Of a DNA stretch of 53,860 bases, positions 8,756-17,030 are shown one piece after another. The notes below the pieces were generated by a model. It did not search any database. It saw only the letters and a list, made by a program, of their open reading frames with translations, and had not been told where the DNA came from. Origin of the DNA: an uncultured Mycoplasmatota bacterium (GTDB lineage: Bacteria; Bacillota_I; Bacilli_A; RF39; UBA660); NCBI GenBank assembly GCA_946497375.1, contig CAMMKE010000001.1, positions 1-53,860 of the forward strand. The letters are read 5' to 3'. The stretch's first letter is position 1. Each line of letters starts with the position of its first letter. A program made the position numbers and the translations under genes.

Positions 8756-9658
8756 ATGATTTTAGAAGTAGAAGTAGAGAATCTTTTCTCATTTAAGGAT
8801 AAAATAACTTTTGATATGAATAGTAATATTGTTAATATAAATGGAGGCTTTAATAGTGGTAAAACTAACTTATTAAAGATACTTAATTCTGTTGGTTTAA
8901 TACTTAAAAAAGGTAATGGCTATTTAAATACATTTGGATATAATGATAAACCTAGTAGTTTTAAGATAACTTTTCTTATAAATAATACTAAGTATATTTA
9001 TGGCTTTATTTTTAATAAAAATACTATAGATAAAGAGTATTTATACTACTATGATGAAAAAGAAGAAAATATTATCTTTGAAAGAATAAATAAAACTTAT
9101 ACCTTTAATGATAAAAAACTTAAAAATGTATCTAAGATGGTTTTAGATAATAGACTCTTTTTAAGCTATGCTAAAGATGATTTGAACGAAGTATATATCT
9201 TCTTAACATCAACTATAGGGATTTGTTTAGATGTAAAAAGTCTTATTGAACCATCATTTAATCTATATAGTAAAGATACTAATAATAAGTTAAAACCTTA
9301 TGTTTTAGACTTCTATAAAAAGATTAATGTTAATATTATAGATTATAATGTTAAAAGAATTATGCTAGGAAAAGAAGTTGGTTATAATACTAAATTTAAG
9401 CATAATATAGATAGTAAAAACTATATAATAGATTATGGAGATGAATCTAAAAGTAATAGAATAGTCTTTGCAATTATACCTTTTATACTAAAAACTATTA
9501 AAGAAGAAAAAGTCTTAATAATAGATGATTTGGATAGTAATTTAGATAGCAGAATAATTAAAGAGATTATAAATATGCTAAAAGATAGTAAAGGTCAATT
9601 TATATTTAGTAGTCATTTTAGTAATAATTATGATGTAAAAACTATTACTTTACTTTAG
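8756..9658 (+). CDS. AAA family ATPase (OLD/AAA_15-like)
   Basis: 300 residues. The start MILEVEVENLFSFKDKITFD is typical of single-gene SMC/OLD-like ATPases, followed by Walker A GGFNSGKTNLLK (about 29-40), Walker B with VLIIDDLDSNLDSRI (about 255-270) and an H-loop-like FSSHFSNN near the end. No ABC signature or Toprim nuclease domain is fused. Relatives occur in defence systems and as orphan regulators; nothing here fixes the role. A 45-base gap separates it from the unknown gene at 9704, which may be its partner. Confidence 0.7.
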   Translation: MILEVEVENLFSFKDKITFDMNSNIVNINGGFNSGKTNLLKILNSVGLILKKGNGYLNTFGYNDKPSSFKITFLINNTKYIYGFIFNKNTIDKEYLYYYDEKEENIIFERINKTYTFNDKKLKNVSKMVLDNRLFLSYAKDDLNEVYIFLTSTIGICLDVKSLIEPSFNLYSKDTNNKLKPYVLDFYKKINVNIIDYNVKRIMLGKEVGYNTKFKHNIDSKNYIIDYGDESKSNRIVFAIIPFILKTIKEEKVLIIDDLDSNLDSRIIKEIINMLKDSKGQFIFSSHFSNNYDVKTITLL

Positions 9659-9703
9659 ATTTGGTTTAGTATATAATATGCTTTATTAGAAAGAGGGGTA
9701 TTT

Positions 9704-10258
9704 ATGATTAATGGTAAAGAAAAGTTTGATTATCCTTTAGAGATCATGAAAGATAGGAAAAAGTTTATTGATAAAGAGACAAGTAAAAATGGTAATCTTT
9801 CTATTAATAGTTATAACTTGTTGTTAAAACAAATAGGTGTTGATATTTATGATAGTATAAATAATTTAAAAGAATGGAACAGTTTTACTATAAAAGGGGC
9901 TTTATATGTAAGAAGTACCTTAGGTATATTTATTCCTAGAAAAAAAGAACTTAGAAAAATGATTTTATTAGGACTAGATAGTGGTACAATAGCTATTGAT
10001 AATTATAAGAGAGTTTTAGAAGGATTAGATATTACTAATGATACAAGAAGTCTTAGTGATTTAAAGATTTTAATAGAACAGTTATATAATGCTGAAGTAT
10101 ATACTGATAATTATGATGATTATATGAATAATTTAATGGCAAGGAATTTGACTAACTATCTAGAGGGAGATTATAACTATAGCTATCTAGTGGAAATGAA
10201 AGAAAGAAGAGAGAAAGTTTTAGAGCTAGAAAAAAAATATTTACTCAATAAAAAATAG
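9704..10258 (+). CDS. Hypothetical protein next to AAA ATPase
   Basis: 184 residues with AGAGG upstream of ATG 9704. Predicted mostly helical and charged, with no signal peptide, no membrane segment and no motif I recognise. Codon use is like its neighbours. It follows the ATPase in the same direction, ahead of the T-box promoter. Function unknown. Confidence 0.6.
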   Translation: MINGKEKFDYPLEIMKDRKKFIDKETSKNGNLSINSYNLLLKQIGVDIYDSINNLKEWNSFTIKGALYVRSTLGIFIPRKKELRKMILLGLDSGTIAIDNYKRVLEGLDITNDTRSLSDLKILIEQLYNAEVYTDNYDDYMNNLMARNLTNYLEGDYNYSYLVEMKERREKVLELEKKYLLNKK

Positions 10259-10267
10259 TATTTTCTA

Positions 10268-10297
10268 TTTACATTTAACTTTCAAATATGGTATAGT
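10268..10297 (+). promoter_or_regulatory. Promoter of the pheST operon
   Basis: TTTACA at 10268-10273, 18-base spacer, TATAGT at 10292-10297. Transcription would start near 10304, just before T-box stem I. Confidence 0.65.
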
Positions 10298-10303
10298 AAT
10301 TCA

Positions 10304-10525
10304 TGAAATGGCTGTGATTAAGAAGTAGTAGTAAATGATTTCTTTTTTAGAGAGTCTATGGTAGGTGGAAATAGATAAGAATAGTTTATGAATTCGTCTT
10401 AAGAGTTCCTATAACAAAATTGTAGGCGTTAATTCGCGTTAAGATTAATGAGATAGTTATAATAACTATAAATTAAGGTGGTACAGTGTTAGTTTAACAC
10501 CCTTAAGTTATAGTTATTTTTATTT
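10304..10525 (+). ncRNA. T-box riboswitch, phenylalanine-specific
   Basis: T-box leaders sense uncharged tRNA. Present here: stem I with AGAGAGTC and GGTAGGTGG-type elements, a specifier-loop codon TTC at 10393-10395 (Phe), the T-box AAGGTGGTAC at 10475-10484 whose TGGT pairs with the ACCA end of the tRNA, and a terminator formed by TAACTATAA with TTATAGTTA followed by TTTTTATTTT. The specifier agrees with the downstream pheS and pheT. When tRNA-Phe is uncharged, antitermination should switch on the HAD-pheS-pheT operon. Confidence 0.92.
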
Positions 10526-10538
10526 TAGGAGGAAGGTT

Positions 10539-11162
10539 ATGATTAAACGATTTATTTGGGACCTTGATGGTACTATTTTAGATGGAGATTTTTCTATAGA
10601 AGAGAAGTTCTTTAAAGATAATTTAAGTGAAGAAGATTTTCTTAAGTTTAATAAACAATGTCGAACTTTAATCAATGATTTTGAAAGAGAATATCCTAGA
10701 TATAATAAATATTTGTTCAGTCATTTTCTAAGTATAGGAAGTGGTGTTATGATTAGTCCAGAGTTAATTGATAAATGGATTGATTATATGATAAATATTA
10801 ATGAAACTATTCATCCTGGAGCGGTAGAGGTTCTTGATTATTTAAATAACAAAGGAATAGAGAATGTTATTTATTCAAATTGGTTTACAAAGACTCAAGT
10901 AGGAAGACTTAAAAAAGTAGGGCTAGATTCATACTTTAAAGAAATAATAGCAGATGAACATTTTATGAAACCAAGCGAGAGAGGATTTCTTGATACTTGT
11001 TGGCCTTATAAACCTAGTGAATGTGTTATGGTAGGAGATAATTATGATAAAGATATATTAGGGGCGAGAAATGCAGGACTTAATGCAATTTACTATAGTC
11101 CTAAAAAAGATGTAGATGTTCCTCATATAAAAAGATTAATTAAGATAAAGGAGATGTATTAA
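10539..11162 (+). CDS. HAD hydrolase in the pheST operon
   Basis: 207 residues; HAD phosphatase of the phosphoglycolate/beta-phosphoglucomutase type. Motif I WDLDGTILDGD (residues 7-17), motif II YSNWFTKTQ, a motif III lysine in HFMKPSERGF and motif IV VMVGDNYDKDILGARNAG are intact. It sits directly after the T-box with AGGAGGAAGG as ribosome binding site and ends one base before pheS, so it is controlled by Phe-tRNA charging. Substrate unknown. Confidence 0.8.
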   Translation: MIKRFIWDLDGTILDGDFSIEEKFFKDNLSEEDFLKFNKQCRTLINDFEREYPRYNKYLFSHFLSIGSGVMISPELIDKWIDYMININETIHPGAVEVLDYLNNKGIENVIYSNWFTKTQVGRLKKVGLDSYFKEIIADEHFMKPSERGFLDTCWPYKPSECVMVGDNYDKDILGARNAGLNAIYYSPKKDVDVPHIKRLIKIKEMY

Positions 11163-11163
11163 T

Positions 11164-12213
11164 ATGAATATAGAAGATATTAAAAAAGAAATTGAGAAAG
11201 ATTTAGAAAATGTTAAGGACTTAAAAAAACTTAATGAACTACACATTAAATACTTAAGTAAGAAAGGTATTATTACTGAACTTAATAGTAAGATTAAAGA
11301 CGTTCCTAATGATAAGAAAAAAGAGTTTGGTATGGAAGTTAATTCTTTAAGAAATTACTTTAATGAGAAGTATAATGCATTGAAAGATAAGTTTGAGGAA
11401 GATGAGTTAAATAAAAAGTTAGATAGTGAATCTATTGATATTAGTTTGCCTTCTACTAAAGTTAGTATAGGTTCTCCTAATATCTTAGAGAAATTAATAG
11501 AAGAAGTAGAAGAAATCTTTATGTCTATGGGTTATGACGTAGTAGATGGACCTGAAGTTGAGGAAGATAAATATAACTTTGAGATGTTAAATATACCTAA
11601 AGGACATCCTGCAAGAGATGCTCAAGATACATTCTATATTGAAGGAGAAGAGATATTACTTAGAAGTCAAACTTCACCAGTTCAAGTTAGAACAATGTTA
11701 AAAGCAGAAGGTAAGAAGCCAGTTAGAGTTATTTGTCCTGGTAAGACATATAGAAGAGATGATGATGATGCGACTCATTCTCATCAATTTATGCAAATAG
11801 AAGGACTACTTGTAGATAAAGATATATCACTATCTGACTTAAAAGGTACTTTTGAAGTTGTATTTAAAAAGTTATTTGGTGATAGTGTTGAAGTTAGATT
11901 AAGACCTAGTTATTATCCATTTACAGAGCCTTCTGTTGAAGCAGATATTAGTTGTTTTAATTGTAAAGGAAAAGGCTGTAATATTTGTAAACATACAGGT
12001 TGGATTACTATTGTAGGCGCAGGTATGGTTCATCCAGATGTTCTTAGAATGGGTGGATTTGATCCTAGTGTTTGGTCAGGCTTTGCTTTTGGTTTTGGAG
12101 CAGAACGTGTTGCAATGCTTAAGTATGGTATTAATGATATAAGAGTTTTCTATAATACTGATTTAAGAGAAGTTAATAATTTTGATAGAGGGGAGTTAGA
12201 TAACAATGATTAA
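11164..12213 (+). CDS. pheS: Phenylalanyl-tRNA synthetase alpha subunit
   Basis: Catalytic subunit of the class II heterotetramer that charges tRNA-Phe. 349 residues: an N-terminal coiled-coil tRNA-binding arm (1-90), then the catalytic core with TSPVQVRTML, QFMQIEGL and motif 3 GFGAERVAML. ATG 11164 is two bases after the HAD gene; it overlaps pheT by 8 bases. Confidence 0.97.
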   Translation: MNIEDIKKEIEKDLENVKDLKKLNELHIKYLSKKGIITELNSKIKDVPNDKKKEFGMEVNSLRNYFNEKYNALKDKFEEDELNKKLDSESIDISLPSTKVSIGSPNILEKLIEEVEEIFMSMGYDVVDGPEVEEDKYNFEMLNIPKGHPARDAQDTFYIEGEEILLRSQTSPVQVRTMLKAEGKKPVRVICPGKTYRRDDDDATHSHQFMQIEGLLVDKDISLSDLKGTFEVVFKKLFGDSVEVRLRPSYYPFTEPSVEADISCFNCKGKGCNICKHTGWITIVGAGMVHPDVLRMGGFDPSVWSGFAFGFGAERVAMLKYGINDIRVFYNTDLREVNNFDRGELDNND

Positions 12214-14572
12214 TTTAGAGTGGGTAAAAGATTATATAGATATATCTGACCAAGATTTAGAAAAGCTAGCAATTAAAATTACTGAAGCTGGTATTAATGT
12301 TGAGAAAGTTATTACTAATAAGATAGATAATCTAGTTATTGGTGAAGTTAAATCTTGTGTAGATCACCCTAATAGTGATCATTTACATTTATGTATGGTT
12401 GATGTAGGAAAAGACGAATTACAACAAATAGTATGTGGGGCACCTAATGTTCGTGAAGGACTTAAAGTAATAGTAGCCTTACCAGGAGCAGTGCTTCCAG
12501 GTGACTTTGCTATTAAAGCAAGTAAAATTAGAGGAGTAGAGTCTAGTGGTATGATTTGTGCTTTATATGAACTTGGTCTTGAAGAGAAAAATGATGAGAC
12601 CTATGCTAAAGGTATTGAAGAGTTAAATAGCGACGCTCCTGTAGGAAAAGACCCTCTTGTTTATTTAGGACTTGAGGATACATTATATGAGTTAGATATT
12701 CATAAACATCGTAATAATGATTGTTACTATCATATCGGCTTTGCTTATGAAATATCTGCAATATTAAATAGAAAAGTAACACTACCAGATTTATCTTATA
12801 GCGAAGATAAAGATAATATTAATAATCATTTTAAACTAGAAGTAGAAACTACTAAGTGTCCTTATTACTTAGCGAAAATGGTTACTAATGTAGAAATTAA
12901 AGAGTCACCTGACTTTATTAAAAGAAGATTACTTTCTGTTGGTATGAGACCAATAAATAACGTTGTAGATATTTCTAATTATGTAATGTTAGAGTTTGGT
13001 CAGCCTCTTCACTTCTTTGATAAAGATACTCTAGGTGATAAAATACTAGTTAGAGATGCAAAAGAAGGAGAAGAGATTACTACTTTAGATGATAAAGAAA
13101 GAGTTTTAAGAAATAGTGATATCATTATTACTGATGGAGAAAAACCTGTTTGTATCGCTGGTGTTATGGGAGGTGCTAATACAGAAGTTGAGCCTACTAC
13201 TAAAAATATTTTGATAGAAGCAGCTATCTTTGATTCTGTTAGTATTAGGTATACGGCATCTCACTTAGACCTTAGAAGTGAAGCTAGTATAAGATATGGT
13301 AAAGGACTTAGTTATGAATATACTAATTATGCTCTTGATAGAGCCTGCCATTTACTAGAAAAATATGCTAATGCTACTATTTTATCTGGTACTGTTAAAC
13401 ACGATAAAATAGATAAAACTCCTAAAGTAGTAGAGTTCTATCCTATAGATGTAGATAAAATGCTAGGAATTAAAATAGATGAAGATATTATGAAACATGA
13501 ACTTGAAAGATTAGATTTTCCTTATACTATTAAAGATGGTAAGTTTAAGGTAACTATTCCTAGTAGAAGACTTGATATTGAATCTAATGTTAATGATATA
13601 GCAGAAGAGATAGGTAGACTTTATGGTTATCAAAATATCAAAGGAACTCTTCCTAAGATAGAATTAAAAAGAGGAGAGTATGTAGGTGATGTTAAATATC
13701 GTAAAGCTATTTCTAAAAGACTTAGAAGTTTAGGACTTAATGAAGTTAAGACTTATACTTTAGTATCACCATCTATGGCTGCTAGCTTTGATTATGAAGA
13801 AAAAGAGAGAATTACTTTACCTAATCCTATGAGTATCGATAAGAGTGTTATTAGAACAAGTTTAATACCATCTCTATTAAATACTTATAACTATAATAAA
13901 GCTCGTAAGGTAGAAGATATAAATATCTATGAGATTGCTAAAACTTATGATAAATCATATAATGAAGAGTCTAAGATAGCATTTCTTATGAAAGGTAACT
14001 ATGTTACTAATCCTTGGAAAGGTTCAATGAAAGTAGACTTTTACTTGATGAAAGGAATAGTTGAAAGTATTCTTGATTACTTAGGCTTTAAAAACCGTTA
14101 TAGCTTCGTTAATAGTAATGTTAAAGACTTACATCCAGGAGTATCTGCAGATATCCTTCTTGACCGTAAAAGAATTGGTATTATGGGTAGAGTTCATCCT
14201 AAAACTTGTAAAGACGAAGTGTATGTTTGTGAGTTATCTTTAAATGCTTTAATGACGAAAGTTAAGTCTTTAAAATATAAAGAAGCTTCAAAGTACCCAA
14301 CAATAGTTAAAGACGTTGCCTTTATTGTACCTAAGTCTATGTCATCAAGTGAAGTAGAGACAGTTATTAAGAAAGCAGGAGGCAGACTACTTAGTGAAAT
14401 AAATGTCTTTGATGTTTATGAAAAAATTGATAATGATAAGAAATCTATCGCTTATAACTTAACATTTATGGATAGTAATAGGACTTTAACAGATGAAGAA
14501 GTAATGAATGTCTTTGATAATATTATTAAGAAGGTAACTACTACTTTAGATGTAGAATTAAGAGATAAGTAA
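12206..14572 (+). CDS. pheT: Phenylalanyl-tRNA synthetase beta subunit
   Basis: 788 residues, full length. Domains in order: EMAP-like tRNA-binding domain (residues about 40-150, VIGEVKSCVDHPNSDHLHLC), B3/B4 editing domain (about 205-380), B5 domain (about 400-475), catalytic-like core, and a C-terminal FDX-ACB anticodon-binding domain (about 695-788, YPTIVKDVAFIVP). ATG 12206 is inside the end of pheS. It partners PheS in tRNA-Phe charging and mischarge editing. Confidence 0.97.
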   Translation: MINLEWVKDYIDISDQDLEKLAIKITEAGINVEKVITNKIDNLVIGEVKSCVDHPNSDHLHLCMVDVGKDELQQIVCGAPNVREGLKVIVALPGAVLPGDFAIKASKIRGVESSGMICALYELGLEEKNDETYAKGIEELNSDAPVGKDPLVYLGLEDTLYELDIHKHRNNDCYYHIGFAYEISAILNRKVTLPDLSYSEDKDNINNHFKLEVETTKCPYYLAKMVTNVEIKESPDFIKRRLLSVGMRPINNVVDISNYVMLEFGQPLHFFDKDTLGDKILVRDAKEGEEITTLDDKERVLRNSDIIITDGEKPVCIAGVMGGANTEVEPTTKNILIEAAIFDSVSIRYTASHLDLRSEASIRYGKGLSYEYTNYALDRACHLLEKYANATILSGTVKHDKIDKTPKVVEFYPIDVDKMLGIKIDEDIMKHELERLDFPYTIKDGKFKVTIPSRRLDIESNVNDIAEEIGRLYGYQNIKGTLPKIELKRGEYVGDVKYRKAISKRLRSLGLNEVKTYTLVSPSMAASFDYEEKERITLPNPMSIDKSVIRTSLIPSLLNTYNYNKARKVEDINIYEIAKTYDKSYNEESKIAFLMKGNYVTNPWKGSMKVDFYLMKGIVESILDYLGFKNRYSFVNSNVKDLHPGVSADILLDRKRIGIMGRVHPKTCKDEVYVCELSLNALMTKVKSLKYKEASKYPTIVKDVAFIVPKSMSSSEVETVIKKAGGRLLSEINVFDVYEKIDNDKKSIAYNLTFMDSNRTLTDEEVMNVFDNIIKKVTTTLDVELRDK

Positions 14573-14584
14573 TAAAGATAAGAG

Positions 14585-14610
14585 ACTAGAGTAAAAACTC
14601 TAGTTTTTTT
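14585..14610 (+). terminator. Terminator of the pheST operon
   Basis: ACTAGAG/CTCTAGT stem, 6-base loop, then seven T. Confidence 0.9.
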
Positions 14611-14660
14611 GTGCAATAATTAAAAGAGCAAAAATAAAGATATCGTTAATAATATAGTAG

Positions 14661-14683
14661 ACACAAGTATTTTTTTCTTGTGT
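14661..14683. repeat. Inverted repeat upstream of the PemK-like gene
   Basis: ACACAAG at 14661-14667 and CTTGTGT at 14677-14683 with a T-rich spacer, 26 bases before the ATG. It could be an operator or an RNA hairpin near the ribosome binding site. Confidence 0.5.
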
Positions 14684-14708
14684 GAATATTAAAGAAAGGA
14701 GGGTATCT

Positions 14709-15116
14709 ATGTGTAGAGTTGGAGACATAATTATTGTTAAAGAGTTCAAAGATAAGAATGGTATTGTTGTTCCTAGACACTCTTTTGTGGTAATTAATGA
14801 TGAAGCAGGGATAATAGAGAGTTACTCATATGATTTTATTTCCAATGTTATGTGTAGTTTTCATAGTGAAAGCCATAAGAAAAGAAAGTTAAAAATTAAA
14901 AGTAATCTAGAAATCACACCTAACAAAATCAATGGTAGAAATGTTAATAACAAAAGTGGTTATATTAGGGCAGATGATTTATTCTATTTTAAGAAAGATA
15001 AAATAGATTATAAAGTTATCGGTCGTTTAAGTGATGATATGTTAGACAAATTAATAAAACTAGTTATAAGTTTAAATGTTGAACACAAAACAAAAGATTT
15101 AATCAATAATTTATAA
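14709..15116 (+). CDS. PemK/MazF-like barrel protein, putative toxin
   Basis: 135 residues from ATG 14709, preceded by AAAGGAGGG at 14695-14703; an upstream in-frame GTG is not supported. The N-terminus RVGDIIIVKEFKDKNG, then VPRHSFVVINDEAG and IESYSYDF, fits the SH3-like barrel opening of PemK/MazF-type RNA-cleaving toxins (GDI..., then P-x-x-FVVI). The charged HSESHKKRKLKIK and a helical C-terminus follow. A 58-residue gene lies 93 bases downstream. The toxin call is inference; the protein may have another role. Confidence 0.45.
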   Translation: MCRVGDIIIVKEFKDKNGIVVPRHSFVVINDEAGIIESYSYDFISNVMCSFHSESHKKRKLKIKSNLEITPNKINGRNVNNKSGYIRADDLFYFKKDKIDYKVIGRLSDDMLDKLIKLVISLNVEHKTKDLINNL

Positions 15117-15141
15117 TTTATTAATGGAATTTAAAAATGTG

Positions 15142-15170
15142 TTGAATATTTGTTACATTAATGATAATAT
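15142..15170 (+). promoter_or_regulatory. Promoter of the 58-residue gene
   Basis: TTGAAT at 15142-15147, 17-base spacer, TAATAT at 15165-15170. Confidence 0.5.
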
Positions 15171-15209
15171 ATAATTGTATTAAATTTTATATAAGGGAGG
15201 AAATGTTAT

Positions 15210-15386
15210 ATGTCAAAGAAAAGCATAACAAAGTTTCCTGAAGGTTTTTTTCAACAAAAAAGACCTATACTTAATGCATCAGAGGTCCTTAAAGATTTAA
15301 AACCTTTTGAATGGGAAGGTGTTATTGATTTTGATGAAGATAAAACTAAAAAAAACAAAAATAAGGTGAGGAGAAATAAAAAATAA
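15210..15386 (+). CDS. Small basic protein, possible antitoxin partner
   Basis: 58 residues from ATG 15210 with AAGGGAGG at 15193-15200, a strong ribosome binding site. The sequence opens MSKKSITKFPEGFFQQKRP, has a central helix LNASEVLKDLKPFEWEG and ends in a lysine-rich tail. Small size, own promoter and position beside the PemK-like gene suggest a partner or antitoxin; no DNA-binding motif is clear. Function not established. Confidence 0.55.
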   Translation: MSKKSITKFPEGFFQQKRPILNASEVLKDLKPFEWEGVIDFDEDKTKKNKNKVRRNKK

Positions 15387-15401
15387 AATTACAAAAACAT
15401 C

Positions 15402-15431
15402 TTTACATGCTAGTACCATTTATGATATAAC
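15402..15431 (+). promoter_or_regulatory. Promoter of the structured leader and SDR gene
   Basis: TTTACA at 15402-15407, 18-base spacer, TATAAC at 15426-15431. The start would be near 15438, leaving a leader of about 200 bases before the SDR ATG. Confidence 0.55.
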
Positions 15432-15437
15432 CAAAAC

Positions 15438-15610
15438 GTATTAGATGAGGAAAACTTCATATAATATATAAGATGATTTTCTTTTTACGAAAATTATCTC
15501 GCTTGTAGATGGCCCGCGAGTAATAAATTATTCTACCGGAAAATCATATAAACTGTAAAAAGTATCAAATTTTCTATAAATTATTTACTTTTTTCTTTTG
15601 TTTTTCTATA
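15438..15610 (+). ncRNA. Candidate structured leader RNA upstream of SDR gene
   Basis: No gene is present. The leader can fold as: hairpin ATGAGG-AAAA-CTTCAT (15444-15459); a closing stem ATGATTTTC (15473-15481) with GAAAATCAT (15539-15547); inside it a GC-rich hairpin CTCGC/GCGAG (15498-15502 with 15516-15520) whose loop GTAGA (15505-15509) can pair with TCTAC (15532-15536) as a pseudoknot. GATGATTTTC can instead pair with GAAAATTATC (15489-15498), so two exclusive folds exist. T-rich sequence follows (15587-15606). It resembles a riboswitch in design but matches no class I recall. Confidence 0.45.
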
Positions 15611-15635
15611 CTTATTTTAGAAAGGTAGTGTTTAT

Positions 15636-16517
15636 ATGAAAGATTATTTTGGTTATAAGGATAAAGTTTGTGTAGTAACAGGAGCTAGTAGTGGTATGGG
15701 TAAGGCAACAGTAGAAATGCTAGTAGATTTAGGAGCTAGTTGTTATGCTGTTGACTTAAATACATGTGATGTTAAGGGTATTAAAGAGTTTATAAAATGT
15801 GATTTATCAAAAAAAGAAGAGATAGATAACTTATTTAGTAAACTTCCTGAGCATATTGACTGTTTCTTTGGAGTGGCAGGACTATCTGGTTCTAAAACGG
15901 ATTATATGACAACATTTAACTGCAATTACACTGCTAACTTTTATATTACAGAAGAATATTTAACTAAGAGAATGAGTAAAGGTGGTAGTATTGTCTATGT
16001 AACAAGTACGGCAGGACTTAACTGGAAAGAGTTTAGAAAAGAACAGAGTAAGGTAGTAAATGCAAGTACTTGGAAAGAATTAGAGAGTGTAGTAGAATCT
16101 CTTGCCAAAATAGCACCTGCAACTTTTGCATACATGTACTCTAAAAGATGTTTATCAGAGTATGCCTGTGAAGCCTCTATTAAACTAGGAAAACAAGGTA
16201 TCCGCATTAATAATGTAATGCCAGGCTCTACTGATACAGGTATGAAAGATGAATTTGAAAAGATGGCTGGTGGCGAAGAAGCCCTTTTAGCAGAAACAGG
16301 AGTTGCTCATCGTCTTGCAGATAGTGTTGAGATGGCTGGGCCTATTGTCTTTTTAGGGTCAAGTATGGCAAGTTTTATCTCAGGAGTTGATTTATGTGTT
16401 GATTATGCTGATAATGCTTTAAAAACATTAGGCTATAAGAAAGATAGAGAAAAGGTTTCTGCTACTAATAAATTCATCCTGAAGATGGCTAAGAAAATGA
16501 TGGAAAAGAATAAATAA
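15636..16517 (+). CDS. SDR oxidoreductase, 3-alpha-hydroxysteroid dehydrogenase-like
   Basis: 293 residues. Rossmann fold with cofactor motif TGASSGMG (residues 14-21), substrate-binding GVAGLSGS, catalytic Ser in VTSTAG and Tyr/Lys in YMYSK, and the late motif IRINNVMPGSTDTGM. An insertion between the catalytic Ser and Tyr (about 50 residues) and the overall layout recall the 3-alpha-HSDH/carbonyl reductase subgroup. An acidic residue after strand 2 (AVDLN) favours NAD over NADP. The substrate cannot be deduced; steroid or bile-acid activity is only a possibility. It is first in a set with Nudix and histidine phosphatase genes and follows the structured leader. Confidence 0.75.
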   Translation: MKDYFGYKDKVCVVTGASSGMGKATVEMLVDLGASCYAVDLNTCDVKGIKEFIKCDLSKKEEIDNLFSKLPEHIDCFFGVAGLSGSKTDYMTTFNCNYTANFYITEEYLTKRMSKGGSIVYVTSTAGLNWKEFRKEQSKVVNASTWKELESVVESLAKIAPATFAYMYSKRCLSEYACEASIKLGKQGIRINNVMPGSTDTGMKDEFEKMAGGEEALLAETGVAHRLADSVEMAGPIVFLGSSMASFISGVDLCVDYADNALKTLGYKKDREKVSATNKFILKMAKKMMEKNK

Positions 16518-16571
16518 TTTCAGTTCAAGAGTCTAATTACTATACATAAAAAAGAAAGGAATGTAACTTTT

Positions 16572-17018
16572 ATGAAAATTATTGCAGGTTGTGTAGTTGA
16601 AAAAGATAATAAAATTTTAATGGTACAAGAAGGCTTGGATTTTTGTTATGGACAGTGGAATTTTCCTGCAGGTCATGTTAATGAGTTTGAAAATGTTACA
16701 GATGCAGCAGTTAGAGAAGTAAAAGAAGAAACAGGATTAGATGTAAAATTAAAAGGTGTATTACCTATATGTGAAACAGAATTGCGAAATGAAACGCATG
16801 TCATTATACGCTTTGTTGCAGAAGTAATTGGTGGAAAAATAGAATTTGACTCCAACGAAATTGTTGATGTTAAGTGGATAGATATTAAAGATATTGAAAA
16901 AATGACAGAAGAACAACTTAGAAATTATTTGGTTGGTAAAAATATCATTAAAGATTATATTGAAAATAGAATTTATCCGTTAGAAATATTTAGTGATAAA
17001 CAGTTCTTTAATAAATAG
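16572..17018 (+). CDS. Nudix hydrolase
   Basis: 148 residues. The Nudix box GHVNEFENVTDAAVREVKEE followed by TGL (about residues 36-58) fits G-x5-E-x7-REUxEExGU exactly. These enzymes hydrolyse nucleoside diphosphates linked to a second group; the substrate here is unknown. AAGAAAGGAATG provides the ribosome binding site. It lies 12 bases before the histidine phosphatase gene. Confidence 0.88.
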   Translation: MKIIAGCVVEKDNKILMVQEGLDFCYGQWNFPAGHVNEFENVTDAAVREVKEETGLDVKLKGVLPICETELRNETHVIIRFVAEVIGGKIEFDSNEIVDVKWIDIKDIEKMTEEQLRNYLVGKNIIKDYIENRIYPLEIFSDKQFFNK

Positions 17019-17030
17019 GAGGTTTTTGTA

